From Beta vulgaris subsp. vulgaris (taxonomy: Eukaryota; Streptophyta; Magnoliopsida; Caryophyllales; Amaranthaceae), in contig NC_079205.1 of NCBI RefSeq assembly GCF_026745355.1, positions 7,659,056 to 7,723,055 on the forward strand: a DNA stretch of 64,000 nt, given 5' to 3'. Below, in pieces: positions 1 to 12,607 of this stretch; the stretch's first letter is position 1, and each line of letters opens with the position of its first letter. Under the pieces are notes generated by a model. That model did no database searches. It was not told the DNA's origin and saw nothing but the letters and a program-made list of their open reading frames with translations. The translations under genes were made by a program, and so were the position numbers.

Positions 1-630
1 GCCTTCTCCTTGTCGTCCTACCGCCGCCCCTCTTGCCAGCCATGGAGCCTCAAGCAAGCAGGGCAAGAGAGAAAGAAGATTGAGGCAAGCAGGGCTCTGG
101 TGGTGCCCCCGGGGGGGGGGGGGGTGCTGTTGTTCTGGCGGTGCATCGACGATGGTGCGTAGGTGAGTGTAGTGGTTTTCCGCGGCATTGGTGGCACAAT
201 GTCAGAGAAGAAGAGGAGATGAGTGGTGAATAAGATAGGAGGAGATATGAAGAAGATGAAGATGGAGAGGGGAGAGGAACAAAAAATTAACGGTGTTAAC
301 CTGCCGTCATTAGTAAGGGTATTTTAGACCCAAACACAAACCTCAAAGGGTATTTGAGGAATTCCCCAAATGTGAGGGGTAATTTGGGAATTACGCCAAA
401 CTCAAGGGTACCCGAGGAACTTTCCCTTAAATTTTTACCCTCTACTTTTTTAAAGTATCATTCGGGTAGTTTTCATGTTAAAAAATGTGTTAGCTATTGT
501 TAGTCATACGAATTGTTGGGATACTACTTAATATTGGATTTAGATACAATATTCATCCGAATATTAAAAATATAAAATTTATATATAACATAATAAATTT
601 AGAAATTAAAATATAACGACAAATACTTTT
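1..630. repeat. Direct repeat copy 1 (right part of a Mutator-like element plus flank)
   Basis: Bases 1-630 match 2565-3192 almost base for base, with a few substitutions and small indels. The shared segment holds the right half of the Mutator-like element annotated at 2091-2989 (here up to about 416) and also about 210 bp of its right flank. Sharing the flank means the two copies come from duplication of a larger segment, not from two insertions. The left half of this copy lies outside the window. A run of G (about 110-123) has its counterpart in copy 2. Confidence 0.85.
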
Positions 631-1731
<1,101 letters not shown>

Positions 1732-1733
1732 TA

Positions 1734-2081
1734 TATATATATATATATGTCAAGTCTTATTGTTTTCTCAATGAACCTAATTCTACTAAAACTTGTTGAA
1801 AAATCAAGGTTCGAGTTCTAGACTATTTGATGTCGTAGATCATAAAAAGGGGAAGTTTGATAAGTCTTGATGACTGATGAAAATATTTTTTCTCTTAAAT
1901 AACATTTTCGATTATTAATAGAGGTTAGTTTTATATTTAATTTAATTTATTCATGATACTATCATTATGATCTTCGTTTTGCTTTCTCATGTTCTATTCT
2001 ATATACGTTAGTGTTTATATGCTAATAATTAAAATTTGAAGTTACGGCTGACACTCATATTTTTTTTCTGTCTTGCATCTA
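1734..2081. other. Non-coding AT-rich gap
   Basis: No gene or repeat recognised between the Stowaway-like element and the Mutator-like element. Confidence 0.5.
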
Positions 2082-2090
2082 TTAAATTTT

Positions 2091-2989
2091 GAAAATTCCT
2101 CAGGTACCCCTGAGGTTTGGCGTAATTCCCAAATTGCCCCTCACATTTGGGGAATTCCTCAGCAAATACCTCCGAGGCTTGTGTTTGGGTCTAAAATACC
2201 CTTACTATGAGCGGAACCCTAATGCTGTTAGGTTTTCTCCTTTCTCCCCCCAAGTTTCTCTTTATCCTCCCACCATCCTCCATTGATGAACCTCCAAGCT
2301 TTCTCTCTCCTCCCACCATCCTCCATTCGTGACATTCTAAACCTCAAAATTTCCCCTCTCTCCTCCAACCATTCTAAGACTCTTTTTTCCGGTATCCAAA
2401 ACAACCCCATTCACCACCTGTAACGACACCTGGTTGTCACACCACCGGCGAACACACACCTGCACTACCACGGTGCCGCTAAGTCGTAGCACCAACCACC
2501 CCACCTCCCCCCCTTTCTCTTTCATTGCACATCTCGTCATCTCCCCACCACTCTCGCCACTGTTGCCTTCTCCTTGTCGTCCTACCGCCGCCCCTCTTGC
2601 CAGCCATGGAGCCTCAAGCAAGCAGGACAAGAGAGAAAGAAGATTGAGGCAAGCAGGGCTCTGGTGGTGCCCCCGGGGGGGGGGGGGTTGCTGTTGTTCT
2701 GGCGGTGCACCGACGATGGTGCGTAGGTGGTGTAGTGGTTTTTCGCGGCATTGGTGGCATAATGTCAGAGAAGAAGAAGAGATGAGTGGTGAATAAGATA
2801 GGAGGAGATATGAAGAAGATGAAGATGGAGAGGGGAGAGGAACAAAAAATTAACGGTGTTAACCTGCCGTCATTAGTAAGGGTATTTTAGACCCAAACAC
2901 AAACCTCAAGGGTATTTGAGGAATTCCCCAAATGTGAGGGGTAATTTGGGAATTACGCCAAACCTCAAGGGTACCCGAGGAACTTTCCC
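2091..2989. mobile_element. Mutator-like non-autonomous element with about 118-bp terminal inverted repeats
   Basis: The left end (2091-2208) is the inverted complement of the right end (about 2870-2989); both carry the words ACCCTTGAGGTTTGGCG and GGGGAATTCCTC or close variants. The 9-bp sequence TTAAATTTT occurs on both sides (2082-2090 and 2990-2998), the TSD size expected for Mutator-like elements. The interior is C-rich then G-rich with a long G run near 2685. There is no transposase; ORFs in the interior are low-complexity. Confidence 0.85.
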
Positions 2990-3192
2990 TTAAATTTTTA
3001 CCCTCTACTTTTTTAAAGTATCATTCGGGTAGTTTTCATGTTAAAAAATGTGTTAGCTATTGTTAGTCATACGAATTGTTGGGATACTACTTAATATTGG
3101 ATTTAGATACAATATTCATCCGAATATTAAAAATATAAAATTTATATATAACATAATAAATTTAGAAATTAAAATATAACGATAAATACTTT
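2565..3192. repeat. Direct repeat copy 2
   Basis: Second copy of the segment at 1-630. The offset of 2564 bp is the unit length if this is a tandem duplication. The copies diverge abruptly after about 630/3192. Confidence 0.85.
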
Positions 3193-4029
3193 TTCTGTCT
3201 TTTTCTACTGCAACAATGAGTTTGGACATGGTTTGTAAGAGAATAAAAAAAGGGTAGTTTAGCATAGAAGGTTAAACTAGAATAGGGGATAAGTAAATAC
3301 TTAATAAAGTAAACGCAACTTCATGAGGCAATTTGAGTAATTAATGATAGTTTTATTAAAATAAAGTAAATACGATATTGTCAACAATAATTGTTATTTC
3401 TTTTACCAAAAGTGAAATGATTCGAAGAGATGAAACTACTCAAATTGGTAATTTTTGCAATAGAAAAAGAATGGAGAAATTATATAACAATTGCATTGAA
3501 AAATCTCATTTCACAGCAACAAAAAATCAACAATGTTAACAAAAAATTTGCAAAAATAAAAGATATAATAATTCATACAACACACGGGATTCAAAACTAG
3601 TAATACTAATATCTCCAAATCTCTACCTCAACCACTAATCTCTACTATAACTACTACCTTGCCAAAGCCTATATGAAATTTTAAGTAGTGTTTTGACCCA
3701 ATTTAAGCTGAATTCGCTAAAAAGTACTAGTGCCGAATAAACCCTTGGTCTAGAATATAAAATATAAAAGAAAATACTTTATTTTAGGATAGTATCTTTT
3801 TGAGTTTTTTTTTTGTCAGAAACAACGTTTTAAAAGTGATATTTTGTGAGAAACAACCTTATAATTTTTTTTTTGTGAAAAACAATTTTAAACTCTATTG
3901 ATGTCTCCTATAATTTCTTGCATAACTTTGCCCTCCTATTTTGCCATTTCTCTCCCTCATTCCAGAGTCTCAAGCACTTCCAAAGAATTCTCCACTTCCA
4001 TTGGATTTGGCGACTCACTAGTCATTAAT
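3193..4029. other. Non-coding gap with a degenerate fold-back fragment
   Basis: No gene seen. Around 3818-3895 there are words resembling the terminus of the Mutator-like element at 10315-10849 (GTCAGAAACAACG, GTGAGAAACAACC), suggesting an old fragment of that family. Confidence 0.4.
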
Positions 4030-4065
4030 TAAGTCTTCCTTAGAACCTTTTGGAATCCCCGTACA

Positions 4066-4760
4066 TCAACAACTAGTGGTGCCTTCTTTTACACCCACAA
4101 CTGTTAGTTGTGTCTTCTTATTCTCTTTCTCGTGACATGTTCTTTCACTGTGACCAATACCATGGCAATTGTCGCATGTAGTAGGATTCGACTTATCCAC
4201 CCTCTCCTCCACCATACACGCACCCTTTTTGATTCTCAAAATTGATGAAGTTAGGAAACTATTGGTCATGGACACTTCCACTATAGTTCTAGCAAATTGC
4301 ATTATGTCTTTAAGCATAGTAGCTTGATCCAATTTCACAAGCTTCTCAATTCCTGATACTACTTGAACAAACATTTTCCTCCTAGTATTTCATCAGATCA
4401 ATATTTGTTAGTTGCACCAAAATTGGCACAATATTAACCTTCTTATGTAAGTCCATACTCCATATCTTGGTTCCATGCCTTGATGATCAAAGGCTTCCTA
4501 TCAAAGAATTGAAAAACTCCAACCAAGATTGCATCAAGTTGTTCTAAAGGTCTTCATCCTAACAATCAACAACCCCTTCCCGATTGCAGCAACATTATCA
4601 ATACCTTTTTCACCCCAGATTCGTCTGATATACACTTCATTACTGGAAATGGTCTCCTAGTATGTAATTTCATCCGTAATATCCCCATATCAATTTCGTT
4701 GGTTGCTTTCAGTGAATTAAGTACAGACATATATATTTTCAAGCAAATTAATTAGCTTTT
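4066..4760 (-). pseudogene. Relic of L1-type LINE ORF1 (DUF4283-like region plus zinc knuckle)
   Basis: The minus strand encodes, with stops and frameshifts, words typical of plant LINE ORF1 proteins: an upstream segment with KPLIIKAW and VNIVPILVQL, then KLVKLDQATMLKD and FARTIVEVSM, then a CCHC zinc knuckle CDNCHGIGHSERTC (C-x2-C-x4-H-x4-C). The open part is 4066-4374. The order matches ORF1 of the LINE at 19664-24504, where LDQAT and CSSCNGMGHTKEEC occupy the same positions. No endonuclease or reverse transcriptase follows, so this is a fragment. The family is known to bind RNA and act as the nucleic-acid chaperone part of the LINE particle; here it is dead. Confidence 0.75.
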
Positions 4761-5161
4761 TCACATTCAGGATGTAGACTATGAGAGTGAGGGTTACCCG
4801 AATTTAATCTACTTTGAGTGTCCTTTGTGATTGTCAACTATTTTATTTGAGAGTTGATGCTTATCCTTCTTATGTTGTTGCAAATCCATAATCGAGTTGC
4901 GAGGAAAAGAATTTCACCTTCATGCATGAAGTTCAACAATAGGTCTTTTCTTTCTTCCTTCTCTTTTTCTTTTGTTGTGGCGTTTTCTTCACCTTTGATT
5001 TCGAGCTTCCAGCCTTGGCGACAGTGACGTTAGACAAGGTATATAAATGTGCGCCGAGAGAGAGAAAAACTAGTGCGCGATATTCAAAGTTATGTTAGTG
5101 TGAGGATGCAAATAAGCTGATACATACGTTAACGAGTTGCAAACGAGCTTGTAGACCCTTC

Positions 5162-5469
5162 GAGGGTGTTTGGTATAAAAAAATTTGATGTTGGAAACGG
5201 ATTCAAATAAGCGTTTACATTTCTAATTGTTTGATATGAGTGTTAAGTAACAAATACCATTTCCGAAAGAAAACATTATCCCCCCATTTGTTACCCTTAT
5301 CAAACTAGTGGAAACAAATCACATTTCCTTCCTCAATCATAAACCTCTCAATTGTTTTCATTCCACTATGATACCAAACAACTATTAAAGGTAACAATTA
5401 TTATTTCCGTTTTCCCTCCTTATCCAAATCCTTTACATTCCGTTTTCATTAATCATACCAAACACCCTC
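5162..5469. mobile_element. Tourist/PIF-Harbinger-like MITE
   Basis: Starts GAGGGTGTTTGGTAT and ends with the inverse ATACCAAACACCCTC. The GGGTGTTTGG terminus is typical of Tourist-type elements, which duplicate a 3-bp TWA site; the right flank is TTA and the left flank TTC, so the duplication is imperfect. About 308 bp with no coding capacity. Confidence 0.7.
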
Positions 5470-6116
5470 TTAATGTTTTAATGATCACAAGCAAACTTGA
5501 ATCTAATGTTTTAGTTTGTGTGAAATAAGTTCTAGAGTTGGAATAAATTCAAGAGAGGAGAAGTTTGTATTATGAGTTGCGAAAAGAGGGACTAGAGTTA
5601 TAGAGTGGGAAGTGCAACTATGTTTTACAGCTGGAAAATATCTTGAAGAAGTCAATCTAACACAAGTCTAAACCATCAGAAGACATCAGTTGATAAAACA
5701 AGAATCAATGCAAGTGCGAGTTCCAGAAGAAGGTTCTTTGTGAAGGTTTGTTGGAACTGAAGATGAAGCGTTAGAGTTGAAACCTATGTGTAAAGACATG
5801 AAGACTGAAATTACTAAGTAAAGTATTAAGAACACCAAGAATTTATTAAGTATGACTAAAATTATTGAAGTAATTTTCGAAAAATATAGTGAATTTTTTT
5901 GGATATTAATCTCTTGATTATCCTCCAAAGAACCATTTTTAATCATCTTCCCTAGAGAATTAAGATGATAATGCCGTTAAGGGTTTTGTTAAAAGTGTGT
6001 TTAATTTGTTGGGAGTGTTCCTAAGGTTTCTCTAACAAATTCATGGCAGTTAAGGAAGCTTTCCGTATAAATTGAGAAAGGATCCTATCAAACAAATACA
6101 CACCACCAAAAACTAC
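5470..6116. other. Non-coding gap
   Basis: No supported gene. A short minus-strand ORF at 5686-5946 has no recognisable domain or coding character. Confidence 0.5.
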
Positions 6117-6370
6117 GAGCCTGTTCTCTTCGGCATAATACAGCTGAACTAAACTGAACTGAACTGATTTGTACTGAACTGATCTGATCAGAACTGAACT
6201 GAACTGATCTGAATTGAACTGAACTGAACTGAACTGAACTAAAATGAATAGTGATATGTGAGAGTAAAAGTATTGTCAAGAGCTGAGCTGAACTGAACTG
6301 AACTAATCTGAACTGAACTGAATTGAATTGAATTGAACTGAACTGAAAATAAGTTGGGGAGAACAGACCC
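6117..6370. mobile_element. PIF/Harbinger-like non-autonomous element A with CTGAA pentamers
   Basis: Begins GAGCCTGTTCTCTTCGGC and ends GGGGAGAACAGACCC, the same two termini as elements B (6916-8184) and C (9145-9929). The interior is mostly the pentamer CTGAA/TTCAG in tandem. No clear 3-bp TSD remains. Confidence 0.7.
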
Positions 6371-6915
6371 GAACATCTAAAAACAAAATTGAGCTAAAAG
6401 GTTTTCTGTGTCATATGTCCTTAATTAGTCAGTTCCTACAGTTCTTAATATTGTACTTAGCATATAAACACTAGAGTTTTATATTATTCAATGCTAAGCT
6501 TTTACATGACCAAACATAAGTTGTTCAAACTCGAAATTTATGAAAAATGCTATAATTTTCTTAAACACCTTTGTCATATATCTTTAACAAGAAATAAAAA
6601 CTTGAAAGAAAAATCATTATTAGTATTTAATATATTGTCCCATTTAACCAATAAAAACTTGAAAAAAAAATACAGCCTAATTTGTCAAATTCATTTACAA
6701 ATACAAAATCACACATTACTTTTTTTTATAGAATGATTGACAAAAACATCAAATTAATTAAAAAAAATGGACGATATCCATCCTTAAAGAAATCCCCAAT
6801 TTATAGGCTTATTCGGCCTTGATTATTAGATGAAACTCGATCTACTTCGTTCAAACTCGAGTTTGAACTGAAATCACAAATGAGGTAATTCATGAACAAA
6901 GTTCGAACAAGCTAA
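6371..6915. other. AT-rich gap; right part may be a split hAT-like repeat
   Basis: No gene supported. From about 6810 the sequence has ACTCGA and GTTCGAAC words that resume at about 8188-8310 after element B, suggesting that B inserted into an older inverted-repeat element. Confidence 0.4.
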
Positions 6916-7198
6916 GGGTCTGTTCTCCCCAACTTATTTTCAGTTCAGTTCATTTCAGTTCAGTTCAGTTCCAATCAGTTCAGTTCAGTTCAGCTCCATT
7001 CTTTTATAACCATTTTGTTAAATATTATTATTATGTTGGTATAATTTATTATACTAATTACTCTTATTATTATTATTAATATTTATTTTTCTATCATAAT
7101 CTATTAAGTATTATTACTATTATTCTTATTATTATTCTTATTATTATTGTTGTTGTTATTTCTATATATTGTTTTGTTTATTATAGCTTTACTCATGA

Positions 7199-7281
<83 letters not shown>
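7199..7281. repeat. (ATT)n microsatellite
   Basis: About 27 uninterrupted ATT units. ORFs across it are poly-Ile artefacts. Confidence 0.97.
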
Positions 7282-7282
<1 letters not shown>

Positions 7283-7460
7283 GGAGGAACATGGTTTAGG
7301 TCAAGGCACAAATAAACCCACGTTTTTTAGCCCATAAACCAATCAAATCGCGTCAAGACGGTTTATGATCTAATTTTCGCGGTCCAACCCAATCATTATA
7401 TTTATTACTAAATAATATTATATTATTAAATCTAATTATTAAAATAGTAATATTAATTTA

Positions 7461-7774
7461 CTACCTCCGTTTCCTAAAGATCTTCCTTGTTACTGTTCCT
7501 ACAGATACCAAGGAAAATCCATTTGTGTGGGGTATGGGTGGGTAAAGTATGAGACAGAAAGGGGTTAAGATAAATAAAAAAATAAAAAGGGGTTAAAGTA
7601 GGAGAGAGAAAGGGAGTAAAATTAAATTAATAATATAATGGTGGACCATATGATAGGGACATGAGAGGGTAAAAAGGAAAAAAATTTCCAAATAAGGAAT
7701 AAAGTAAAAGAGGGAAGATCTTTTGGAAACGCACTTAAACGAAAAGAGGGAACACCTTTAGGAAACGGAGGGAG
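7461..7774. mobile_element. Stowaway-like MITE nested in element B
   Basis: Begins CTACCTCCGTTTCCTAAAG and ends CTTTAGGAAACGGAGGGAG, flanked by TA on both sides. Terminal inverted repeats of about 19 bp; no coding capacity. Confidence 0.8.
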
Positions 7775-8316
7775 TACTTCTTTGATATTATTGTTATTAT
7801 ATATAATCATCAAGTATTAATATATTAATACAAATAATATAAAATAATTATTATTAATTATCATTATTATCATTAATTATTATTAATATTATTATTATTA
7901 ATTTATGATTATTAATATTATTTATTTATAATTATCATTTAAAATATCCTAAATACTATTATTATTATTACTCATTATTATTACTTATCATTATAATTAT
8001 TATTTAATATTCATATTATTATTGTTTAAATATTATTTATATATTTATTACATTTAATTTAATTCAATTTAATTTAATTCAATTGAATTCAGTTCAGTTC
8101 AGTTCTGTGCAGTTCAGTTTAGTTCAGTTCAGCTCTAATCAGTTCTGTACAGTTCACCTGTTTTACGCCGAAGAGAAGATGCCCTAAATGATTAACAAGT
8201 CAAGCTATCTTAAACAAGAATTTTTAAAAGCTTATTGAAACCCGAGCTAGCTCAAATGTTAATAATTTTCATCGAGCTTTGCTCGAATAAACTAAAACTC
8301 GACTTGATTCGTATCA

Positions 8317-8360
8317 TCTATACTATAATGTAAAGCAAAATCCTAAATCCTACGCGGCAA
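8317..8360 (+). mobile_element. Candidate Helitron 5' terminus
   Basis: The start TCTATACTATAATGTAAAGC preceded by A resembles 5' ends of plant Helitrons, which begin with TC and insert between A and T. Its partner 3' end is not certain. One possibility is the hairpin-plus-TTAG end at 28645, which would make this the outer element around the 11193-28190 Helitron. Confidence 0.45.
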
Positions 8361-9144
8361 GCTCATGTTCACCGAGCAATTCTAGAGATTCACAACTAAA
8401 TAATCTCAAATCCGGTGTCTACGTGGCAAGTCATTATATTGTGGCCGAAGTTTCTTTGTAAAATGCTAAAAATTGTGATTAATGTTGATTGATTATTTAA
8501 ATTAAGCAATTAATATCATGATCTCATATGAGATTTCCGAAAATCAAGCACATCTCATTTATATATTAATGTGATTGACATTAATTATGGTTATAATTAC
8601 GCAATTAAAATCTCAAATTCATATACTTTTGGCCGAAATTAATAATTCTCATATTGATTATGTTTCGAAATTTTAAACTCCCAAATAAAAATGGCAATGA
8701 ATTTAAATTATCAATCAATCTTAATTATTGCCAATATTAATGGTAATTGTCAATCAATCACTTAATTTAAATGGGTAGTATCCGAAATTATTAACATTCA
8801 CCTAAATCATGTGCAAGTTGATCACCTAAATCAAAATCATTCATAAATTGAATTACGTGATTTTAGGGATCGATTCAATCAAGGTTTAATATGAAAATTA
8901 TCAATTGATGATATTTGTTTACAATTACATAATCAATCTAGCACAATAATCACGTGATTGATATTATATAAATATCAAACTTTTCATAAATTAGGAAAGT
9001 AATTCAAGCAAGTTTTCAATTTCCAAACAAAAAAGACTGGTGAATATTAAGTTAAATACAAGTTTTATACGGTGTTATCCTCCACCAAATTCATCATTTT
9101 TTCCTCCATACATTCGTTTCATCACCTTGCAATCTGCCCAGTTA

Positions 9145-9929
9145 GGGCCTGTTCTCTTCGGCATAAAACAACTTAACTGAACTGAACAGAACTTATTGGA
9201 GCTGAACTGAACTGACATGAACTTATTGGAGTTGAACTAAACTGAACTGAACTGAATTGAACTGAACTGAACTGAACTAAACTGAACTGAGCTGAACTGA
9301 ACTGAACTGAACTGAATTGAATTGAATTGAATTGAATTGAATTGAATTAAATTAAATTAAATGTAATAAATATATAAATAATATTTTAAACAATAATAAT
9401 ATGAATATTAAATAATAATTATAATGATAAGTAATAATAATGAAGTAATAATAATAATAGTGTTTTGGATATTTTTAAATGATATTTATAAATAAATAAT
9501 ATTAATAATCATAAATTAATAATAATAATAATCATAAACCATGTTCCTCCTAATAATAATAGTAATAACAATGAGTAACGCTATAATAAATAAAATAATA
9601 CTACCTCTGTTTTTTTTTAGTTGCAACAATTTGACATAAAGTAGAGAAGAAAATTGTCTAATCATTGCAACTAAAAAAAACAGAGGTAGTATATAGAAAC
9701 AACAATAATAATAATACTTAATAGTAATGATATATATTTAAATAATAATAATAATAATAATAATAATAGTAATTAGTAAAATAAATTATACCAACATAAT
9801 AATAATCTTTAACAAAATGGTTATAAAAGTATGGAGTTGAACTGAACTGAACTGAACTGAATTGAACCGAACTGAACTGAACTGAACTGAACTGAACTAA
9901 ACTGAAAATAAGCTGGGGAGAACAGGCCC
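9145..9929. mobile_element. PIF/Harbinger-like non-autonomous element C with CTGAA pentamers
   Basis: Begins GGGCCTGTTCTCTTCGGC and ends GGGGAGAACAGGCCC, flanked by TTA on both sides (9142-9144 and 9930-9932). Arrays of CTGAA fill both subterminal regions (about 9175-9345 and 9838-9905). The middle is AAT-rich with a nested 89-bp hairpin element. Same family as elements A and B. Confidence 0.85.
9601..9689. mobile_element. 89-bp Stowaway-like hairpin element
   Basis: Begins CTACCTCTGTTTTTTTTTAG and ends CTAAAAAAAACAGAGGTAG with TA on both sides. The inverted repeats also include TTGCAA and ATTGCAACT, so much of the element folds back on itself. Nested in element C. Confidence 0.8.
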
Positions 9930-10305
9930 TTAGGCTGAAGATTTTCCTTTGCAAGTTGCATTGGTTAGATAGAGAAATTATCATAGCCAAACCCAAACTA
10001 ATTGCATACTCTTCCTTGAACGTAGCCTACTGCTATTCTTATGTAACTATCTTTACTTAGTCTTCTACTATATTCTATCCTAGATATAATTGTACATTCC
10101 TACTTTATCTTTTGTAATTATAACTATCATTTGTAACTATCCATGTAGCAGTAGGTTGTACTATATTCTATCCTAGATAGCAGTAGGTTGTATTATACTA
10201 CTATATACTATATCAATGTACGTAAATGTAATACATCGTTCTACAATTATCATTTTTAGCAAATTATCCAAGCATTTTTAATGATATAGTTCATGATTTT
10301 TTTTA
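9930..10305. other. Non-coding gap
   Basis: No gene. Short direct repeats of a word close to TATTCTATCCTAGATA occur at about 10072 and 10171. Confidence 0.4.
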
Positions 10306-10314
10306 TAAGAATTA

Positions 10315-10849
10315 GGAAATTTTGTCAGAAACCACCTTTTATAATCACTTTTTTTGTGAGAAACCACCGTTTAAAAAAATTTGGTTAATTTAGCCACCTT
10401 TTTGGTTCTTTTTTTGTTGGAAGCCACCACTTGCCGGAGTCCGGCATTGACTTCAATTTTCCGGCGTTGACCATCATATTTTCGTCATTCTTCCCTCTTT
10501 ATCTTTCTCCCCCCCTTCCCCTCGCATCCCCGGAAACCCACCCTCCCTCTCGCATCCCCCGGCAACCCCCCTCCTCCCTCGTAACCCGCCGGCAAACACC
10601 CCCACGACCATCCCCACCCTCCCAGCCCTAAGCCCATCTCCTCCCTCGCATCCCCCGACATCTCAGGTGGAAGAAATGGCCAAAATCTGGAAAAAAATAG
10701 CGAAAATCTGATGGTCAATGCAGGATTTTGGCAAGTGGTGGCTTCCAACAAAAAAAAGAACCAAAAAGGTGGCTAATTAACCAAATTTTTTTAAAAGATG
10801 GTTTCTCACAAAAAGGTGATTATAAAAGGTGGTTTCTGACAAATTTTCC
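10315..10849. mobile_element. Mutator-like fold-back element
   Basis: The left 130 bp and the right 130 bp are inverted copies of each other, with GTCAGAAACCACC, GTGAGAAACCACC and GGAAGCCACCACTTGCC on the left and their complements on the right. TAAGAATTA (9 bp) flanks both sides (10306-10314 and 10850-10858), the Mutator-type TSD. The interior is C-rich, with runs of CCCTCGCATCCCC, and has no real coding region. Confidence 0.85.
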
Positions 10850-10858
10850 TAAGAATTA

Positions 10859-11192
10859 TATATATAGTTCATGATTATCTTATGGAAAAAAATAAAGTCG
10901 TTCTATTAGTAGTATTGTAGTTTGGTAATTTCATGTGTGGAAGAATAAACATGGATCTCTCAATAAAATAGTCTAAACTTGTGTTGTGTATCAATGACAC
11001 CAATAATTAAGTTTGAGTAACATATCTTCCATCACATTTTAAAGCATTGTAAGAGATATATGCAAGAAACAAGTTAAAATAGGAAAGGGGGATCAGTCAT
11101 AGATAAATTTCTCATGTAATTATATTATAAAGTCAAACTTATATTATATATATAATATATCTAGAAATTGGATATTCTGTTACGACATGAAA
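10859..11192. other. Non-coding AT-rich gap
   Basis: No gene or repeat recognised. Confidence 0.5.
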
Positions 11193-11232
<40 letters not shown>

Positions 11233-12139
11233 TAGAAAAATTGGCCTATATGTCATGTTTTCAATGAATTCGCCAACATGTCATCTTCCCATGCTATTCT
11301 ACAGTTGAGCTGCCACATGTAGAATGTTTGAGAGATATTGCTTACGTGTCGCTTACACATAAATCTTAAGTGTGTGCAAATCTTAATAGCTAGGAAATTG
11401 CAACTGATATCAATCATAATCTTTATATTAGGAAAGTCAAATATAAATTGTTTATTCAAACAAAGAATCATATGCGAAAATCAAGGTAATTACTTGAAAT
11501 CACAATCAACGTGATTGATTCATCTACAACAAACACATAATTGCCTATTGTAATCCTTCATCTAACAATCACAAAATAAAACCAAAATAGCTGTTATCAC
11601 AACTTACAATATAAATACTCCTTATAATTAGTGTTACCACAAATGCATCACTATAAAACTCATTAGTCATCACTATAAAACTAATTAGTATTTCCTTCCA
11701 TTAAGTTCTTGGTAAGGGGTCAAAATCTAAATAATTAAGAAAAACTAAATCAATAAGATAAGGATGAGAGACAACAAGGTTGAATCGTGCTAAAAGGAAG
11801 TAGCATATCAAACGTGCTAGAAACATACACAATGAGAAAGGTAAGACATCATATATACTTATATGGTTTTATTTTCACCAATTATTATGAAATATCTAAA
11901 TCTATCATCTATTGGTAATATGATCAATATAATAATAGTTGTCGGAAAAAATTAATGAAAAATACATCATCAACCAACCAAAAAGATAACTAAACTAATC
12001 TATTAAGACTAACAATTTGAGTTACCCAATGTCATCGGCAAAAAAAAATCAACATCAATAAATAAGAAAAAAATAACATAGATCTCAGAAATACATCTTT
12101 GACAATATCATCAACAAAACAGTAGCAGTACATAAGATT

Positions 12140-12607
12140 GTTATTTTATAAACTTGATTTATATATGAATTAAATATACAGATGAATTAGAATATGATTT
12201 TTTACCGTGGTCTATCATTTCTGAAATTAATTTTTTAAAAAAATAAATATGTGAACCGATTCTTAAATATTGTAACATGATAAGGTATTGGTTAAAGATA
12301 AAAAAAATCAAATTTTGTTACATGCAAATTCATAACCAAAATAAACTGTGGTTGTTATTTTATAAACTTGATTTATATATAAATTAAATATACAAATGAA
12401 TTAGAATATGATTTTTTTTACCGTGGTCTTTCATTTCTGAAATTTATTTTGAAAAAAATAAATATGTGAACGGGTTCTTAAATATTGTAACATGATAAGT
12501 ATTGGTTAAAAATTAAAAAATCAAATTTTGTTACATGCAAATTCATAACCAAAATAAATTGTGGTTGTTATTTTATAAACTTGATTTATATATGAATTAA
12601 ATTATAA
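12140..12607. repeat. Tandem repeat, about 214-bp unit, 2.2 copies
   Basis: Units start at about 12140, 12354 and 12567 (partial). All share TTATTTTATAAACTTGATTT, and the first two share GAATATGATTTTTT and TTGTTACATGCAAATTC. Divergence between units is a few per cent by eye. No coding capacity. Confidence 0.85.

Larger units (their letters stand above)
6916..8184. mobile_element. PIF/Harbinger-like non-autonomous element B with CTGAA pentamers
   Basis: Begins GGGTCTGTTCTCCCCAAC and ends CGAAGAGAAGATGCCC, flanked on both sides by TAA (6913-6915 and 8185-8187), the 3-bp TWA duplication of PIF/Harbinger elements. Both ends carry arrays of the TTCAG pentamer. The interior is AT-rich and contains an (ATT)n run and a nested Stowaway-like element. 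No transposase is encoded. It lies in the opposite orientation to element C. Confidence 0.8.

Noticed and set aside
6088..6279. ORFs reading SSVQFSSVQF (also at 9718-9996)
   Set aside because: Translation of the CTGAA pentamer arrays in the Harbinger-like elements.
7104..7292. Poly-Ile ORF
   Set aside because: Translation of the (ATT)n microsatellite.
10431..10751. Pro/Ser-rich and Gly-rich ORFs on both strands
   Set aside because: C-rich interior of a Mutator-like fold-back element; no domain and overlapping on opposite strands.
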